Source of the DNA: Comamonas thiooxydans | GTDB taxonomy: Bacteria; Pseudomonadota; Gammaproteobacteria; Burkholderiales; Burkholderiaceae_C | NCBI RefSeq assembly: GCF_000964545.1 | Contig: NZ_BBVD01000005.1 | Location: forward strand, 434,001 to 498,000 | Reading direction: 5' to 3' | Length of the DNA stretch: 64,000 bases | Part shown: one piece after another, positions 9,439-17,370 of the stretch | Layout of the letters: each line of letters starts with the position of its first letter | How positions within the stretch are numbered: position 1 is the stretch's first letter | Notes under the pieces: model-generated | What the model saw: only the letters and a program-made list of their open reading frames with translations | Databases searched by the model: none | Told to the model about the DNA's origin: nothing | Made by a program: the position numbers and the translations under genes

Positions 9439-9453
9439 GCGCCGGCCGGGGGC
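9390..9453 (+). promoter_or_regulatory. Candidate programmed -1 ribosomal frameshift signal in chlD
   Basis: Three elements are visible in dnaX-like order: a Shine-Dalgarno-like GGAGG at 9390-9394, a slippery A-AAA-AAA read as Lys-Lys in the zero frame at 9405-9411, and GC-rich inverted repeats downstream (CCGG at 9422-9425 with CCGG at 9442-9445, or GCGC-TGA-GCGC at 9432-9442). Slipping back one base enters the open frame that encodes the VWA domain and ends at 10103. Programmed frameshifting that yields small and medium chelatase subunits from one chlD gene is known in cobalamin producers. That it operates here is inference. Confidence 0.75.
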
Positions 9454-9482
9454 AAGTCGGCTCCGAAAACCATGGCCTGGCC

Positions 9483-10103
9483 TTGGCCAGCCATGCCGTA
9501 TCCAGCGTCCACAAGATGCCAGGGGCATCGATTGACTGGACAGCCACCCTGCGCCAACGCCAGGGCCAGCCACTGGCACACGCACATCTGCGCTGGCGCC
9601 AGCCCGAGGGAGCAGTGCGCAGGCAACACCTGTTCCTGCTGGACTGCTCGGCCTCTATGGTGGAGAGCGGCGCATTCGCCCAGGCCAAGGGCCTGCTGCT
9701 GCAGTGGCTGCGCCGGGCCTACCTGCAGCGCGAATCCGTGGCCCTGCTCTGCTTCGGCTCAGGCCGGCTCCATTGGCTGCTGGAGCCCACGCGGGCGCCA
9801 CGCTGGAATGCCGATCTGATCGAGCCGCTGCGCGGCGGTGGCGGCACGCCGCTGGCCCAGGCCCTGCAGGCGGGCTGGCAGATGGCGGCCAGATACTCCC
9901 GGCAACCATCCTGCCTCTGGCTGATCAGCGACTTCCGCAGCCCCGATGTACTGCAGCTGGAGCGCGGCCCCATACCTGCCCTTGCGCAGATTCTGGTGGA
10001 CTGTGAAGCCGCTGCGGTCCAGAACAAGCGCCTGTTTGGTGGTGCCGAGCGGCTGGCAAAGGCCTGGCCGGATACTCTGCGACTGCCGCTGAAATTCAAC
10101 TAA
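9483..10103 (+). CDS. VWA-domain (ChlD-like) chelatase segment, probably expressed by -1 frameshift
   Basis: Von Willebrand factor A domain of the medium chelatase subunit. The MIDAS motif DCSAS is at about residue 54 of this frame, with a later GGGGTPL threonine segment and an SDFRS aspartate segment completing the metal site. As an independent gene it could begin only at TTG 9483 or ATG 9516, neither with a convincing ribosome-binding site, and would be about 206 residues. The frame is open upstream without a stop through 9411, where it joins the AAA+/linker reading frame by a -1 shift. I therefore read it as the 3' part of chlD rather than a separate gene; independent translation cannot be excluded. 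Confidence 0.8.
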   Translation: MASHAVSSVHKMPGASIDWTATLRQRQGQPLAHAHLRWRQPEGAVRRQHLFLLDCSASMVESGAFAQAKGLLLQWLRRAYLQRESVALLCFGSGRLHWLLEPTRAPRWNADLIEPLRGGGGTPLAQALQAGWQMAARYSRQPSCLWLISDFRSPDVLQLERGPIPALAQILVDCEAAAVQNKRLFGGAERLAKAWPDTLRLPLKFN

Positions 10104-10153
10104 AAATCGCCTCTACCTCTTAACAGGAAAGCGCTAGCAGCTATCTATTTTGA
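10101..10153 (+). repeat. Comamonadaceae-type intergenic dyad, copy B
   Basis: Begins at the chlD stop codon. Reads AAAATCGCCTCTACC, then a central segment, then AAAGCGCTAGCAGCTATC followed by TATTTTGAT. Closely parallels copy A before cobN in base order and spacing. May serve as a transcript end or simply be a dispersed repeat. Confidence 0.65.
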
Positions 10154-10274
10154 TAACCATCTGACAGGGCATCACACTCCCCCTGCTCGCCCTATCGATA
10201 TTCAGCGGCCACACGGGCGGCAGGAAAGCGGCTGTCAGGCCGATGAGTTCGGCCGTGTGCACCAGGTTATCGCG

Positions 10275-10280
10275 TAAGAT
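10275..10280 (+). promoter_or_regulatory. Possible -10 element upstream of the cobG riboswitch
   Basis: TAAGAT lies 11 bases before the first conserved riboswitch segment, the right place for a -10 box if transcription starts near 10287. No good -35 is seen at 17 bp; a small inverted repeat GGCCGA/TCGGCC (10239-10255) overlaps that zone. Weak call based on position. Confidence 0.3.
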
Positions 10281-10290
10281 CGCGCCACCA

Positions 10291-10510
10291 CAGGTGCCTC
10301 ATGGCGTGCTTTTGCACGCGGAGGTGAAACGAGAAGCAGGTGAATGGAGTTCCCACCAATCCTGCACTGCACCCGCAACGGTAATCAGAGATATGGAGAT
10401 GCATGCTCTGGCCCACGGCCATGGCCGCCACTGCGAAAGCGGGAAGGCGCATCGACATGCCACCCTCAGGTGGGCTCTGTAAGTCCGGAGACCGGCCTGG
10501 TGTGTACAAG
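10291..10510 (+). ncRNA. Cobalamin riboswitch upstream of cobG
   Basis: Conserved cobalamin aptamer elements occur in the expected order: an AGGTGCC opening (10292), GGAGGTGAAACGAGAAGCAGGTG (10320-10342 region), a CTGCACCCGCAACGGTAA segment (about 10366-10384), GCCACTGCGAAAGCGGGAAGG (about 10436-10446), and the B12 box AGTCCGGAGACCGGCC (about 10482-10497). It precedes the cobG start by about 130 bases. In this family, adenosylcobalamin binding usually sequesters the ribosome-binding site or ends transcription, lowering expression of synthesis genes when B12 is plentiful. A second B12-box-like sequence lies about 100 bases further on, near 10600-10619. Confidence 0.93.
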
Positions 10511-10643
10511 GCGCAGCGGGGTTGCATGTGGCTTGTGATATGCCAGCGCCTGCGTGCGGCTCATCACCTCTTCATTTCCCTCTGCACATTTTGTTTGTCT
10601 GGCCCGGGTATCGGCCAAACCGACCGTGGATGACCTATGTTGC

Positions 10644-11984
10644 ATGGAATTTGCCAGTCAGATTTGCCCCAGCGGGCCGGCCGTGCCCTGGCCTCGTCGC
10701 CTGGAGCAGAGCTTGCCTAGCCCTGAGCCCATCCAGATTCGTGGCTGGTGCCCCAGCACCTGGAAGCCCATGCAGGCACAGGACGGCTGGATCGTGCGCG
10801 TACGCCCTCGCTGCGCGTCTCTAACCGCCGCTCAGTGGCTGGTACTGGCCGAACTCGCACGAACCCATGCCTCGGGCCAGATCGAGCTGACCCGCCTCGG
10901 CAATCTGCAATTGCGCGGCGTGCACGAATCGGCCCTGCCTGCCTTGCGCGCAGCGCTCGTTGTCTCGAGACTGGCCCCTGCCGATGAACAGGCAGATCTG
11001 GCGCCTGCCGTGCATTGCACTCCGTTCTATACAAGAGGAGATCGCACCCATGCACTGGCTCTGGCGCTTTCCGGTGCAGCGGCGCGTGACCTCAGTCCCC
11101 TGGCCCTGCAACAGCAGAGCATGCCGGCCCTGCCCGGCAAATTCGACATGCTGGTCGACGATCCGCAGTGTCATCTCCGAAGCCTGAGCTCCGACCTTCA
11201 GCTATGGGCCTGCGCCGATGGAGGCTATGGGCTTGCCCTGGGCCAATCGGAAGACTGGTATGGCTTTGAGACTGCACCGGCTGCCGTGCAGGCAGCCATA
11301 CAGATTGCCCTGTGGTTTGCCCGTGAGCGCAGCTCGCAGGCGGCAGGCCGATTGCGCGGCCTTGCCAAGCCCATCGACCTTCAGGCCTGCGGACTCGCCA
11401 AGGCCAGTCATCACCTTGAGCCCCGGACTCTGGACAGGAACGCTGCCAGGTCGTTGCGGCCCGGAGCGCCCAACCTCCACGGCCTGCTGCTCGGCGCCCC
11501 GTTGGGACGCCTGGACGCATGGGCCATACAGAAGCTGGCGGCTCTCATGCCCGAACAAGCGGAGATCCGGGTCACGCCCTGGAAATCCTTGCTTCTTCCG
11601 AACAAGCACCTGGATTCACTGCCTGCCCGGCTCGATGCCAGGGACTGGATCAGCCAGTCCGCGGATGTGCGCCTGCGAGTCTCGGCCTGCACCGGCGCCC
11701 CCAACTGCCCTCAGGCCCATATCCCGGCCCAGCCCATGGCCTTGCAATTCGCCAGCTCACAGGCGGCGGACCGGCATCTTCATATCAGCGGCTGCGCCAA
11801 GCTCTGTGCCCTGCCTGCCGATGCGACAAGTGTGGTGTTTGCCAGCCAGGACACAACGGGCCAGATATGGCTGCACGCCAGCCCCGCTGAAGCTCAGCCG
11901 TCAGCCAGGGCATCCATTCCCTATCGGCCTCTGAACTCCGATCCTCACGATATACAGCAACAACTCAATGACCTACAACTATGA
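10644..11984 (+). CDS. cobG: Precorrin-3B synthase CobG
   Basis: Oxygen-using Fe-S monooxygenase of the aerobic B12 pathway that converts precorrin-3A to precorrin-3B. It is a nitrite/sulfite-reductase-like protein of about 446 residues. The first ferredoxin-like half-domain begins near GWCPSTWKPMQAQDGW, and the [4Fe-4S] cysteines are visible late in the protein as CTGAPNC and, further on, GCAKLC. The frame is open upstream to 10554; I chose ATG 10644 because the homologous region begins soon after, though GTG 10626 is possible. First gene after the riboswitch. Its presence with CobF marks the late-cobalt, oxygen-dependent route. The stop overlaps cobH by 17 bases. Confidence 0.9.
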   Translation: MEFASQICPSGPAVPWPRRLEQSLPSPEPIQIRGWCPSTWKPMQAQDGWIVRVRPRCASLTAAQWLVLAELARTHASGQIELTRLGNLQLRGVHESALPALRAALVVSRLAPADEQADLAPAVHCTPFYTRGDRTHALALALSGAAARDLSPLALQQQSMPALPGKFDMLVDDPQCHLRSLSSDLQLWACADGGYGLALGQSEDWYGFETAPAAVQAAIQIALWFARERSSQAAGRLRGLAKPIDLQACGLAKASHHLEPRTLDRNAARSLRPGAPNLHGLLLGAPLGRLDAWAIQKLAALMPEQAEIRVTPWKSLLLPNKHLDSLPARLDARDWISQSADVRLRVSACTGAPNCPQAHIPAQPMALQFASSQAADRHLHISGCAKLCALPADATSVVFASQDTTGQIWLHASPAEAQPSARASIPYRPLNSDPHDIQQQLNDLQL

Positions 11985-12597
11985 AAAGTGCGGTGAAGAG
12001 ATTTACCGGCAATCCTTCAGCATCATCCGCCGAGAGGCCGATCTCAAGCGCTTCAACCCCGTGGAAGAGCGGGTCGCCTGCCGCATGATTCACGCAGCCG
12101 GCATGGTGGAGCTGGCCGCACATATCCATTTCTCCCCGACCTTTGCCGAAGCGTCGGAAGCCGCACTGCAGCGCGGAGCACCCGTGCTCTGCGATGCACG
12201 CATGGTCAGCGAGGGCATCACGCGCAAGCGCCTGTCGGCCCAGAACCCCATCATCTGCACCCTGCAGGACCCGCGTGTGCCAGCGCTTGCAGCCGACATG
12301 GGCAACACCCGCAGCGCCGCAGCACTGGAGCTGTGGCGCGAGCATCTGGACGGCGCCGTGGTCGCCATCGGCAATGCGCCGACAGCCCTGTTTCATCTGC
12401 TCCATATGCTGCAGGACCCGGACTGCCCGCGCCCGGCGGCCATCGTCGGCTGCCCGGTCGGCTTTGTGGGAGCTGCGGAGTCCAAGGACGCTCTGCGCGA
12501 ATGGGGACAGATTCCGTTTGCCATCGTGCAAGGACGCCTCGGTGGCTCCGCCATCACGGTTGCCGCCATCAACGCGCTGGCAACCACGGTGGAGTAG
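11968..12597 (+). CDS. cobH: Precorrin-8X methylmutase CobH
   Basis: Moves a methyl group from C-11 to C-12 of precorrin-8X to form hydrogenobyrinic acid. The 209-residue length is normal for CobH/CbiC. The active-site histidine lies in CRMIHAAGMVE (His42), and the substrate-contacting segments CDARMVSEGITR and GCPVGFVGAAESK are both present. The start overlaps the last codons of cobG, so translation is likely coupled. It is followed by cobI after 11 bases that contain a strong GGAGGAG ribosome-binding site. Confidence 0.95.
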   Translation: MTYNYEKCGEEIYRQSFSIIRREADLKRFNPVEERVACRMIHAAGMVELAAHIHFSPTFAEASEAALQRGAPVLCDARMVSEGITRKRLSAQNPIICTLQDPRVPALAADMGNTRSAAALELWREHLDGAVVAIGNAPTALFHLLHMLQDPDCPRPAAIVGCPVGFVGAAESKDALREWGQIPFAIVQGRLGGSAITVAAINALATTVE

Positions 12598-12608
12598 GAG
12601 GAGTCACC

Positions 12609-13349
12609 ATGAATCACGGAAAAATCTTCTGCGTGGGACTGGGTCCCGGCGATCCCGACATGATGAGCGTGAAGGCCGACCGCCTGCTGAGAAACGCCCG
12701 CCATGTGGCCTACTTCCGCAAGCGCGGTCACCCGGGCAAGGCACGGCAACTGGTCAACGGCCTGCTGCATGCCGAGGTCACGGAGTACCCGATGGAGTAC
12801 CCGCTGACCACGGAGATCCCGCACGACGACCCACGCTATATTGCCCAGCTGTCCAGCTTCTATCAGGACTGGCAGTCCCGGCTGACACAGCTGACGCGCA
12901 GCGAGGATGTGATCGTGCTTTGCGAAGGCGATCCATTCTTCTACGGCTCCTTCATGCACCTCTATGTGCGTCTGCGCCAGGCGGCGCAGGTGACGGTCGA
13001 GGTGCTGCCCGGCATACCCGGCATGGTGGGCTGCTGGCATGCCACCGGCATTCCCATGACCTGGGGTGACGATGTGATGAGCGTGCTGCCCGCGACCCTG
13101 CCCGATACGCCGCTGCGCGAGCATATGGCGCGCTCGGATGCGCTGGTCATCATGAAGGTGGGACGGCATCTGGGCCGCATCCGTGCGCTGCTGAGCGAGC
13201 AAGGCAAGCTGGAGCGAGCCTGGCTGGTCATCAACGGCACCATGAGCGATCAGCAGGTCATGCCGCTGAGCGGCGCACCCGAGCGCTGCCCCTATTTCGC
13301 CATCATCGTCGTGCACGGCCAGGGCCGCCGCCCGGCAAACGACATGTGA
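12609..13349 (+). CDS. cobI: Precorrin-2 C20-methyltransferase CobI
   Basis: SAM-dependent methyltransferase of the tetrapyrrole methylase fold, 246 residues. The N-terminal VGLGPGDPDMMSVKA loop is the family's glycine-rich strand, CEGDPFFYGSFMHLY follows near residue 100, and VLPGIPGMVGCWHATGIPM near 135. The open frame runs far upstream (12333) inside cobH, but ATG 12609 is preceded by GGAGGAG at ideal distance. CobI acts on precorrin-2, made by CobA or CysG, neither of which is in the window. Confidence 0.94.
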   Translation: MNHGKIFCVGLGPGDPDMMSVKADRLLRNARHVAYFRKRGHPGKARQLVNGLLHAEVTEYPMEYPLTTEIPHDDPRYIAQLSSFYQDWQSRLTQLTRSEDVIVLCEGDPFFYGSFMHLYVRLRQAAQVTVEVLPGIPGMVGCWHATGIPMTWGDDVMSVLPATLPDTPLREHMARSDALVIMKVGRHLGRIRALLSEQGKLERAWLVINGTMSDQQVMPLSGAPERCPYFAIIVVHGQGRRPANDM

Positions 13350-13359
13350 ATGCGCTGTC

Positions 13360-14163
13360 ATGAGCACGACCACAATGCCTCCACAACTCTTGGTGCTGGG
13401 CCTGGGCCCGGGCGATGATGCGCTGCTGACGCAGCAGGTGCGCGACAGCATCGCCAGCGCAAGCGATGCATTCGGCTACTTTCCCTATGTGGAGCGGCTG
13501 CAGGGTCTGGAACATCTGCAGCTGCATGCCAGCGATAACCGTGAAGAGCTGGAACGTGCACGCAATGCCTTGAATCTTGCAGCCCAGGGCCGCAAGGTGC
13601 TGATGCTCTCGTCGGGCGACCCGGGCGTATTCGCCATGGCCAGTGCCGTGTTCGAGACGCTGGAGCAGGCCAGCCCCGAGGAGCATGCCCGCTGGCAGGG
13701 CGTGGACGTGCAGGTGCAGCCGGGCATCACCGCCATGCTGGCCGCGGCAGCGCGTCTGGGCGCCCCCTTGGGACATGACTTCTGCACCATCAATCTGTCT
13801 GACAACCTCAAGCCCGCCAGCATCATCGAGCGCCGCATCCGTCTGGCCGCCCAGGCCGATTTCGCCATGGCGTTCTACAACCCCTGCTCCCGATCACGCC
13901 CGCAAGGCTTTTCCCGGGCGCTGCAGGTGCTGCAGCAGGAATGCGAGCCCGAGCGCCTGATCTGCTTTGCCCGCAACGTCAGCCGCCCCGATGAAACGCT
14001 GCGGGTCGTGAAGCTGCTGGATGCACGGGCCGATATGGCCGATATGCGCACGGTGGTGATCGTGGGCAACAGCCAGACCAGGCAGGTGGGCAAGCATGTC
14101 TATACCCCGCGCAGCTATGAAGTCTGCAGCCGCGCCCCTTCCATCGTGAGCGACCATGCCTGA
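13360..14163 (+). CDS. cobJ: Precorrin-3B C17-methyltransferase CobJ
   Basis: Catalyses C-17 methylation coupled to ring contraction, giving precorrin-4. A 267-residue tetrapyrrole methylase: VLGLGPGDDALLTQQ near residue 11, LSSGDPGVFAMASAVFE near 85, VQPGITAMLAAAARLGAPLGHDF near 120 and the NPCSRSRP segment near 175, which is typical of CobJ/CbiH. It starts 10 bases after cobI. The gene is followed by the oppositely oriented cobK, with 31 bases between the two convergent stops. Confidence 0.95.
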   Translation: MSTTTMPPQLLVLGLGPGDDALLTQQVRDSIASASDAFGYFPYVERLQGLEHLQLHASDNREELERARNALNLAAQGRKVLMLSSGDPGVFAMASAVFETLEQASPEEHARWQGVDVQVQPGITAMLAAAARLGAPLGHDFCTINLSDNLKPASIIERRIRLAAQADFAMAFYNPCSRSRPQGFSRALQVLQQECEPERLICFARNVSRPDETLRVVKLLDARADMADMRTVVIVGNSQTRQVGKHVYTPRSYEVCSRAPSIVSDHA

Positions 14164-14194
14164 GTACGCGCAAGGTCCTGCCAGGCAAAAGTGC

Positions 14195-14944
14195 TCAGCA
14201 GCGCTGCCGGTACAACCACTCCATGGCCTGTTGCGGGCTTTGGCACTGGGTGCGCGGCGCCAGCGCCGGCCTGTCGACCATGATGACCGGAATGCCCAGT
14301 TGCCGTGCGGCCTCGATCTTGGCATAGGTATCTGCGCCACCGGCGTTCTTGCTGACGATGCAGTCGACGCGGTACTGCCCGAGCAGCGCCAGCTCATCGG
14401 CGAGCCGAAACGGGCCGCGCGCAACGATCAGCTCATAGCTGGATGCCGGCAACGGCAAGGAGCCGCCCTCCTGATCGATGACGCGCAGCACAAACTGGTG
14501 CTCGTCGGCCAGGCCTGCAAACGCCGCCAGCTGCTTGCGTCCTATGGCCAGAAACACTCGCTTCAAAGACCGACTCAAGGCCTGTGCGGCAGCCGCCATA
14601 TCGGGCACATGCTGCCATTGGTCGCCGGGCTGCGCCTGCCAGGCTGGCCGCTCCATGGACAGCAAGGGCAGATCCAGTTGGGCGCAGGCCGCGATGGCAT
14701 TGGCACTCATCTGTGCGGCGAATGGGTGGGTGGCGTCGATGACATGGGTGATGTGATGCGCACTCAGGTAATCGACCAGCCCCTGCACGCCGCCAAAACC
14801 GCCCACACGCACGGGCAAGGCCGGAGTACGACGCGTCTGGGTGGCCCCGGCATAGGAATAGATGGCCTGCACCCCGGCCTCATGCAGCAGCGTGGACAAG
14901 ATATAGGCATCGAAAGTGCCGCCTAACAGGAGAACTTGGGTCAT
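14195..14944 (-). CDS. cobK: Precorrin-6A reductase CobK
   Basis: NADPH-dependent reductase turning precorrin-6A into precorrin-6B; 249 residues from the ATG at 14944. The N-terminal VLLLGGTFDAYIL and the central VIDATHPFAAQMSANA segment are diagnostic for CobK/CbiJ, as is the late SKNAGGADTYAKIEAARQLGIPVIMVDRP block. It is the only gene of this stretch on the minus strand, embedded between cobJ and cobL. Its start codon shares the tetranucleotide CATG (14942-14945) with the cobL start on the other strand. An in-frame TTG lies two codons upstream. No clear Shine-Dalgarno is seen for cobK. Confidence 0.93.
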   Translation of the reverse strand: MTQVLLLGGTFDAYILSTLLHEAGVQAIYSYAGATQTRRTPALPVRVGGFGGVQGLVDYLSAHHITHVIDATHPFAAQMSANAIAACAQLDLPLLSMERPAWQAQPGDQWQHVPDMAAAAQALSRSLKRVFLAIGRKQLAAFAGLADEHQFVLRVIDQEGGSLPLPASSYELIVARGPFRLADELALLGQYRVDCIVSKNAGGADTYAKIEAARQLGIPVIMVDRPALAPRTQCQSPQQAMEWLYRQRC

Positions 14945-16139
14945 GGCCAATCCGTGGCTTTCAATTATCGGAATTCATCCATCAGGGCTGGAAGGCCTGA
15001 GCCCCGCAGCGCGACAAGCCCTGGATGATGCCAGTGTTGTGTTCGGCAGTCCGCGTCATCTGGCCCTGGCGCAAGCAGGAGCGCGTGGCAGAGCCTGGCC
15101 GATCCCCTTCAGCGTCGAGCCCGTGCTGCAGCTGCGTGGACAGCAAGGCGTGGCCGTGCTGGTGTCCGGCGATCCGTTTCACTTCGGTGCCGGGGCATCG
15201 CTGGCCAGGCACCTGGAGTTGGGCGAGTGGCGCAATTACCCTCAAGCCTCGACATTTTCCTGGGTTGCAGGCGAGCTGGGCTGGTCCCAGGAGCGCACCC
15301 ACTGCCTGGGCCTGCATGCCCGCAGCCTGAGCAGCCTGACGCCTCTGCTGGCGCCTCAAGAGCGCTTTATCTGCCTGTTGCGTGACGGCCCGGCCGCTCA
15401 CACTCTGGCTCAATGGCTGCTGCAGCAGGGCTGGGGCGACAGCCCTCTGTGGCTGGTGGAGCAGGCAGGCAGCGATCAGCAGGACATACGCAGCGGCACG
15501 GTGCGCGAGCTGGCCGCCCTGCTGGCAACCCAGCCGGCCAAGGCCCCTGTGACTGCGGCTTTCGAAGCGCGCGGCGATAAAGGTCTGTCCCGGGTACCAG
15601 GCAGACCCATCGGTGAGTTTGCACACGACGGGCAGATCACCAAGAGCCCGGTGCGCGCCATGACGCTGGCTGCGCTGGCTCCGCGCCAGGGCGAGTGGCT
15701 CTGGGATCTGGGTGCGGGTTCGGGCTCGGTCGCCGTCGAGTGGTGTCTGGCTGGCGGCCAGGCCATCTGCGTGGAGCAGCATGCCGCGCGTGCGGCCAAT
15801 ATTGCGCAGAACGCGCAGCGCTATGCTGCAGCGCTCGAAGTGGTTCATGACCATGCCCTGGCAGCCCTGCCCCGTCTGCAGCCAGAGCCGCAGGCCGTCT
15901 TTGTCGGCGGCGGCTTCAGCGCGGAGCTGTTCAATGCCTTGTGCATGCGTCTTTCCGGGCCTTGGCGCCTCGTGGTGAATGCCGTGGCGCTGCACACCCA
16001 GGCACTTCTGCTGGAGCTGCACCGCACGCATGGCGGCCAGCTGTATCAGTTGCAATGGAGCGAAGCTCAGAGCCTGGGCAGCATGCATTCCTGGTCCCCT
16101 GCCCGCCCCCTGGTGCAGTGGGTCTGGAGCAGCCAATGA
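14943..16139 (+). CDS. cobL: Precorrin-6B C5,15-methyltransferase (decarboxylating) CobL
   Basis: Bifunctional methyltransferase of about 398 residues. The N-terminal half is a CbiE-type tetrapyrrole methylase (IIGIHPSGLEGLSPAARQAL; VLVSGDPFHFGAG near residue 75). The C-terminal half is a CbiT-type Rossmann methyltransferase with LWDLGAGSGSVAVEW near 255, also containing the decarboxylase function. ATG 14943 is preceded by AGGAGA at 14929-14934, located within the opposite-strand cobK. The frame opens further upstream at 14916, without support. The stop overlaps cobE by 4 bp. Confidence 0.95.
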   Translation: MANPWLSIIGIHPSGLEGLSPAARQALDDASVVFGSPRHLALAQAGARGRAWPIPFSVEPVLQLRGQQGVAVLVSGDPFHFGAGASLARHLELGEWRNYPQASTFSWVAGELGWSQERTHCLGLHARSLSSLTPLLAPQERFICLLRDGPAAHTLAQWLLQQGWGDSPLWLVEQAGSDQQDIRSGTVRELAALLATQPAKAPVTAAFEARGDKGLSRVPGRPIGEFAHDGQITKSPVRAMTLAALAPRQGEWLWDLGAGSGSVAVEWCLAGGQAICVEQHAARAANIAQNAQRYAAALEVVHDHALAALPRLQPEPQAVFVGGGFSAELFNALCMRLSGPWRLVVNAVALHTQALLLELHRTHGGQLYQLQWSEAQSLGSMHSWSPARPLVQWVWSSQ

Positions 16140-16579
16140 GACATCTGTTCGCGGGCTGGGGCTTTCAAGCCGGTGCTCTGCCTCAATCATTCGAAAGCTG
16201 CTGGACCCAGGCCTGCCAGAGACTTGGAGGAACGGATTCAGCGCCCTGCCGCTGGACCTTTGCCCTGCTGGCCACCAGGAGCCAGACCTCAGCGGCGCGC
16301 GCCTTGCAGGATTGGGCGAGCCAGATTCCTGACCATATCGACTGGAAGACCTGTGCCGAAAGCGCGATTGCGCATATCGCCACACCATCCCATTCCGCAA
16401 GATTGCAGCAGCGCTTTGCCACGGGCAGCGTTGCAGAAGCCCTGGCCCTGCATGCCGGCGCAGTCCTGGCCCATAGCCGGCTGCTGGTGCTGCGCACCGT
16501 TTCGGCAGACCGACGTGCGACGCTGGCGATTGCCGGCTTGCCGCTGCCCACACCATTTATCCCTGGAGTTTTGCCTTGA
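16136..16579 (+). CDS. cobE: Cobalamin biosynthesis protein CobE (CbiG C-terminal-domain family)
   Basis: Small protein of 147 residues beginning at the ATG overlapping the cobL stop. It has the CobE/CbiG-C pattern: an N-terminal GWGFQAGALPQSFESCW, a central segment with alternating small residues, and FATGSVAEALALHAGA, the conserved 'GSVAEAAAL' stretch. In CbiG this domain opens the lactone ring; in the aerobic pathway CobE is associated with corrinoid handling but its exact step is not settled. Gene order cobL-cobE-cobM supports the call. The last codons overlap the TTG start of cobM. Confidence 0.85.
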   Translation: MRHLFAGWGFQAGALPQSFESCWTQACQRLGGTDSAPCRWTFALLATRSQTSAARALQDWASQIPDHIDWKTCAESAIAHIATPSHSARLQQRFATGSVAEALALHAGAVLAHSRLLVLRTVSADRRATLAIAGLPLPTPFIPGVLP

Positions 16580-17370
16580 CCGTTCATTTCATCGGAGCCG
16601 GCCCCGGTGCGGCCGACCTCATCACCGTTCGCGGGCGTGATCTGCTGGCCGCCTCGCCTGTGTGCCTGTACGCAGGCTCGCTGGTACCCTGCGAGCTGCT
16701 GGCACACTGCCCTGCCGGAGCCCGCCTCGTCAACACCGCCCCCATGTCGCTGGAAGACATCGTGGCCGAAATCCAGACCGCACACGAACAAGGGCTGGAT
16801 GTTGCCCGCCTGCATTCCGGTGACCTTAGCATCTGGTCTGCCATGGGTGAGCAGTTGCGCGCCTTGCGCGAGCTGAACATCCCCTACACAGTCACTCCCG
16901 GTGTCCCCGCTTTCAGTGCCGCAGCCGCTGCGCTGGAAGCCGAGCTGACACTGCCCGGCTCCTGCCAATCGGTGGTGCTGACACGTACCTCGGGCCGGGC
17001 GTCGAGCATGCCCGACGGCGAAACCCTGGCCGCCTTCGCGGCGACCGGCGCCGTACTGGCGATTCATCTGTCGGTCCATGTGGCCGAACAAGTGCAGCAG
17101 GAGCTCACCAGTCATTACGGCGCAGACTGCCCTGCAGCCATTGTCTGGCGCGCCTCATGGCCGGACGAGCAAGTGCTGCGCACCCGCGTGGGAGATATTG
17201 CCAGCGCCGCCCAATCCAATCCGCTGCAGCGCAGCGCACTGATTCTGGTCGGGGCCACCCTGAATCAGCAGGATTTCGGCAACAGCCGACTCTATGCCAA
17301 TGACTACGATCGCCGCTACCGACCGCGCGGCGACGAACCGCGCTTCCCTCGCGGAACCGAGGGCGCCTGA
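16576..17370 (+). CDS. cobM: Precorrin-4 C11-methyltransferase CobM
   Basis: Tetrapyrrole methylase of 264 residues that makes precorrin-5. Family features: VHFIGAGPGAADLITVRG at the N terminus, YAGSLVPCELLAHCPAGA near residue 33, LHSGDLSIWSAMGEQ near 78, and VTPGVPAFSAAAAALEAELTLPG near 100. The start is a TTG forming a TTGA overlap with cobE. No ATG alternative precedes the conserved glycine loop, so the rare start is needed. cobF follows with a 1-base overlap, so translation of cobE-cobM-cobF is tightly coupled. Confidence 0.94.
   Translation: MTVHFIGAGPGAADLITVRGRDLLAASPVCLYAGSLVPCELLAHCPAGARLVNTAPMSLEDIVAEIQTAHEQGLDVARLHSGDLSIWSAMGEQLRALRELNIPYTVTPGVPAFSAAAAALEAELTLPGSCQSVVLTRTSGRASSMPDGETLAAFAATGAVLAIHLSVHVAEQVQQELTSHYGADCPAAIVWRASWPDEQVLRTRVGDIASAAQSNPLQRSALILVGATLNQQDFGNSRLYANDYDRRYRPRGDEPRFPRGTEGA

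Noticed and set aside
9483..9516. Independent start for the VWA protein at TTG 9483 or ATG 9516
   Set aside because: Kept as coordinates for the segment, but no ribosome-binding site is seen and the frame is open upstream to the slippery site, so frameshift expression is preferred.
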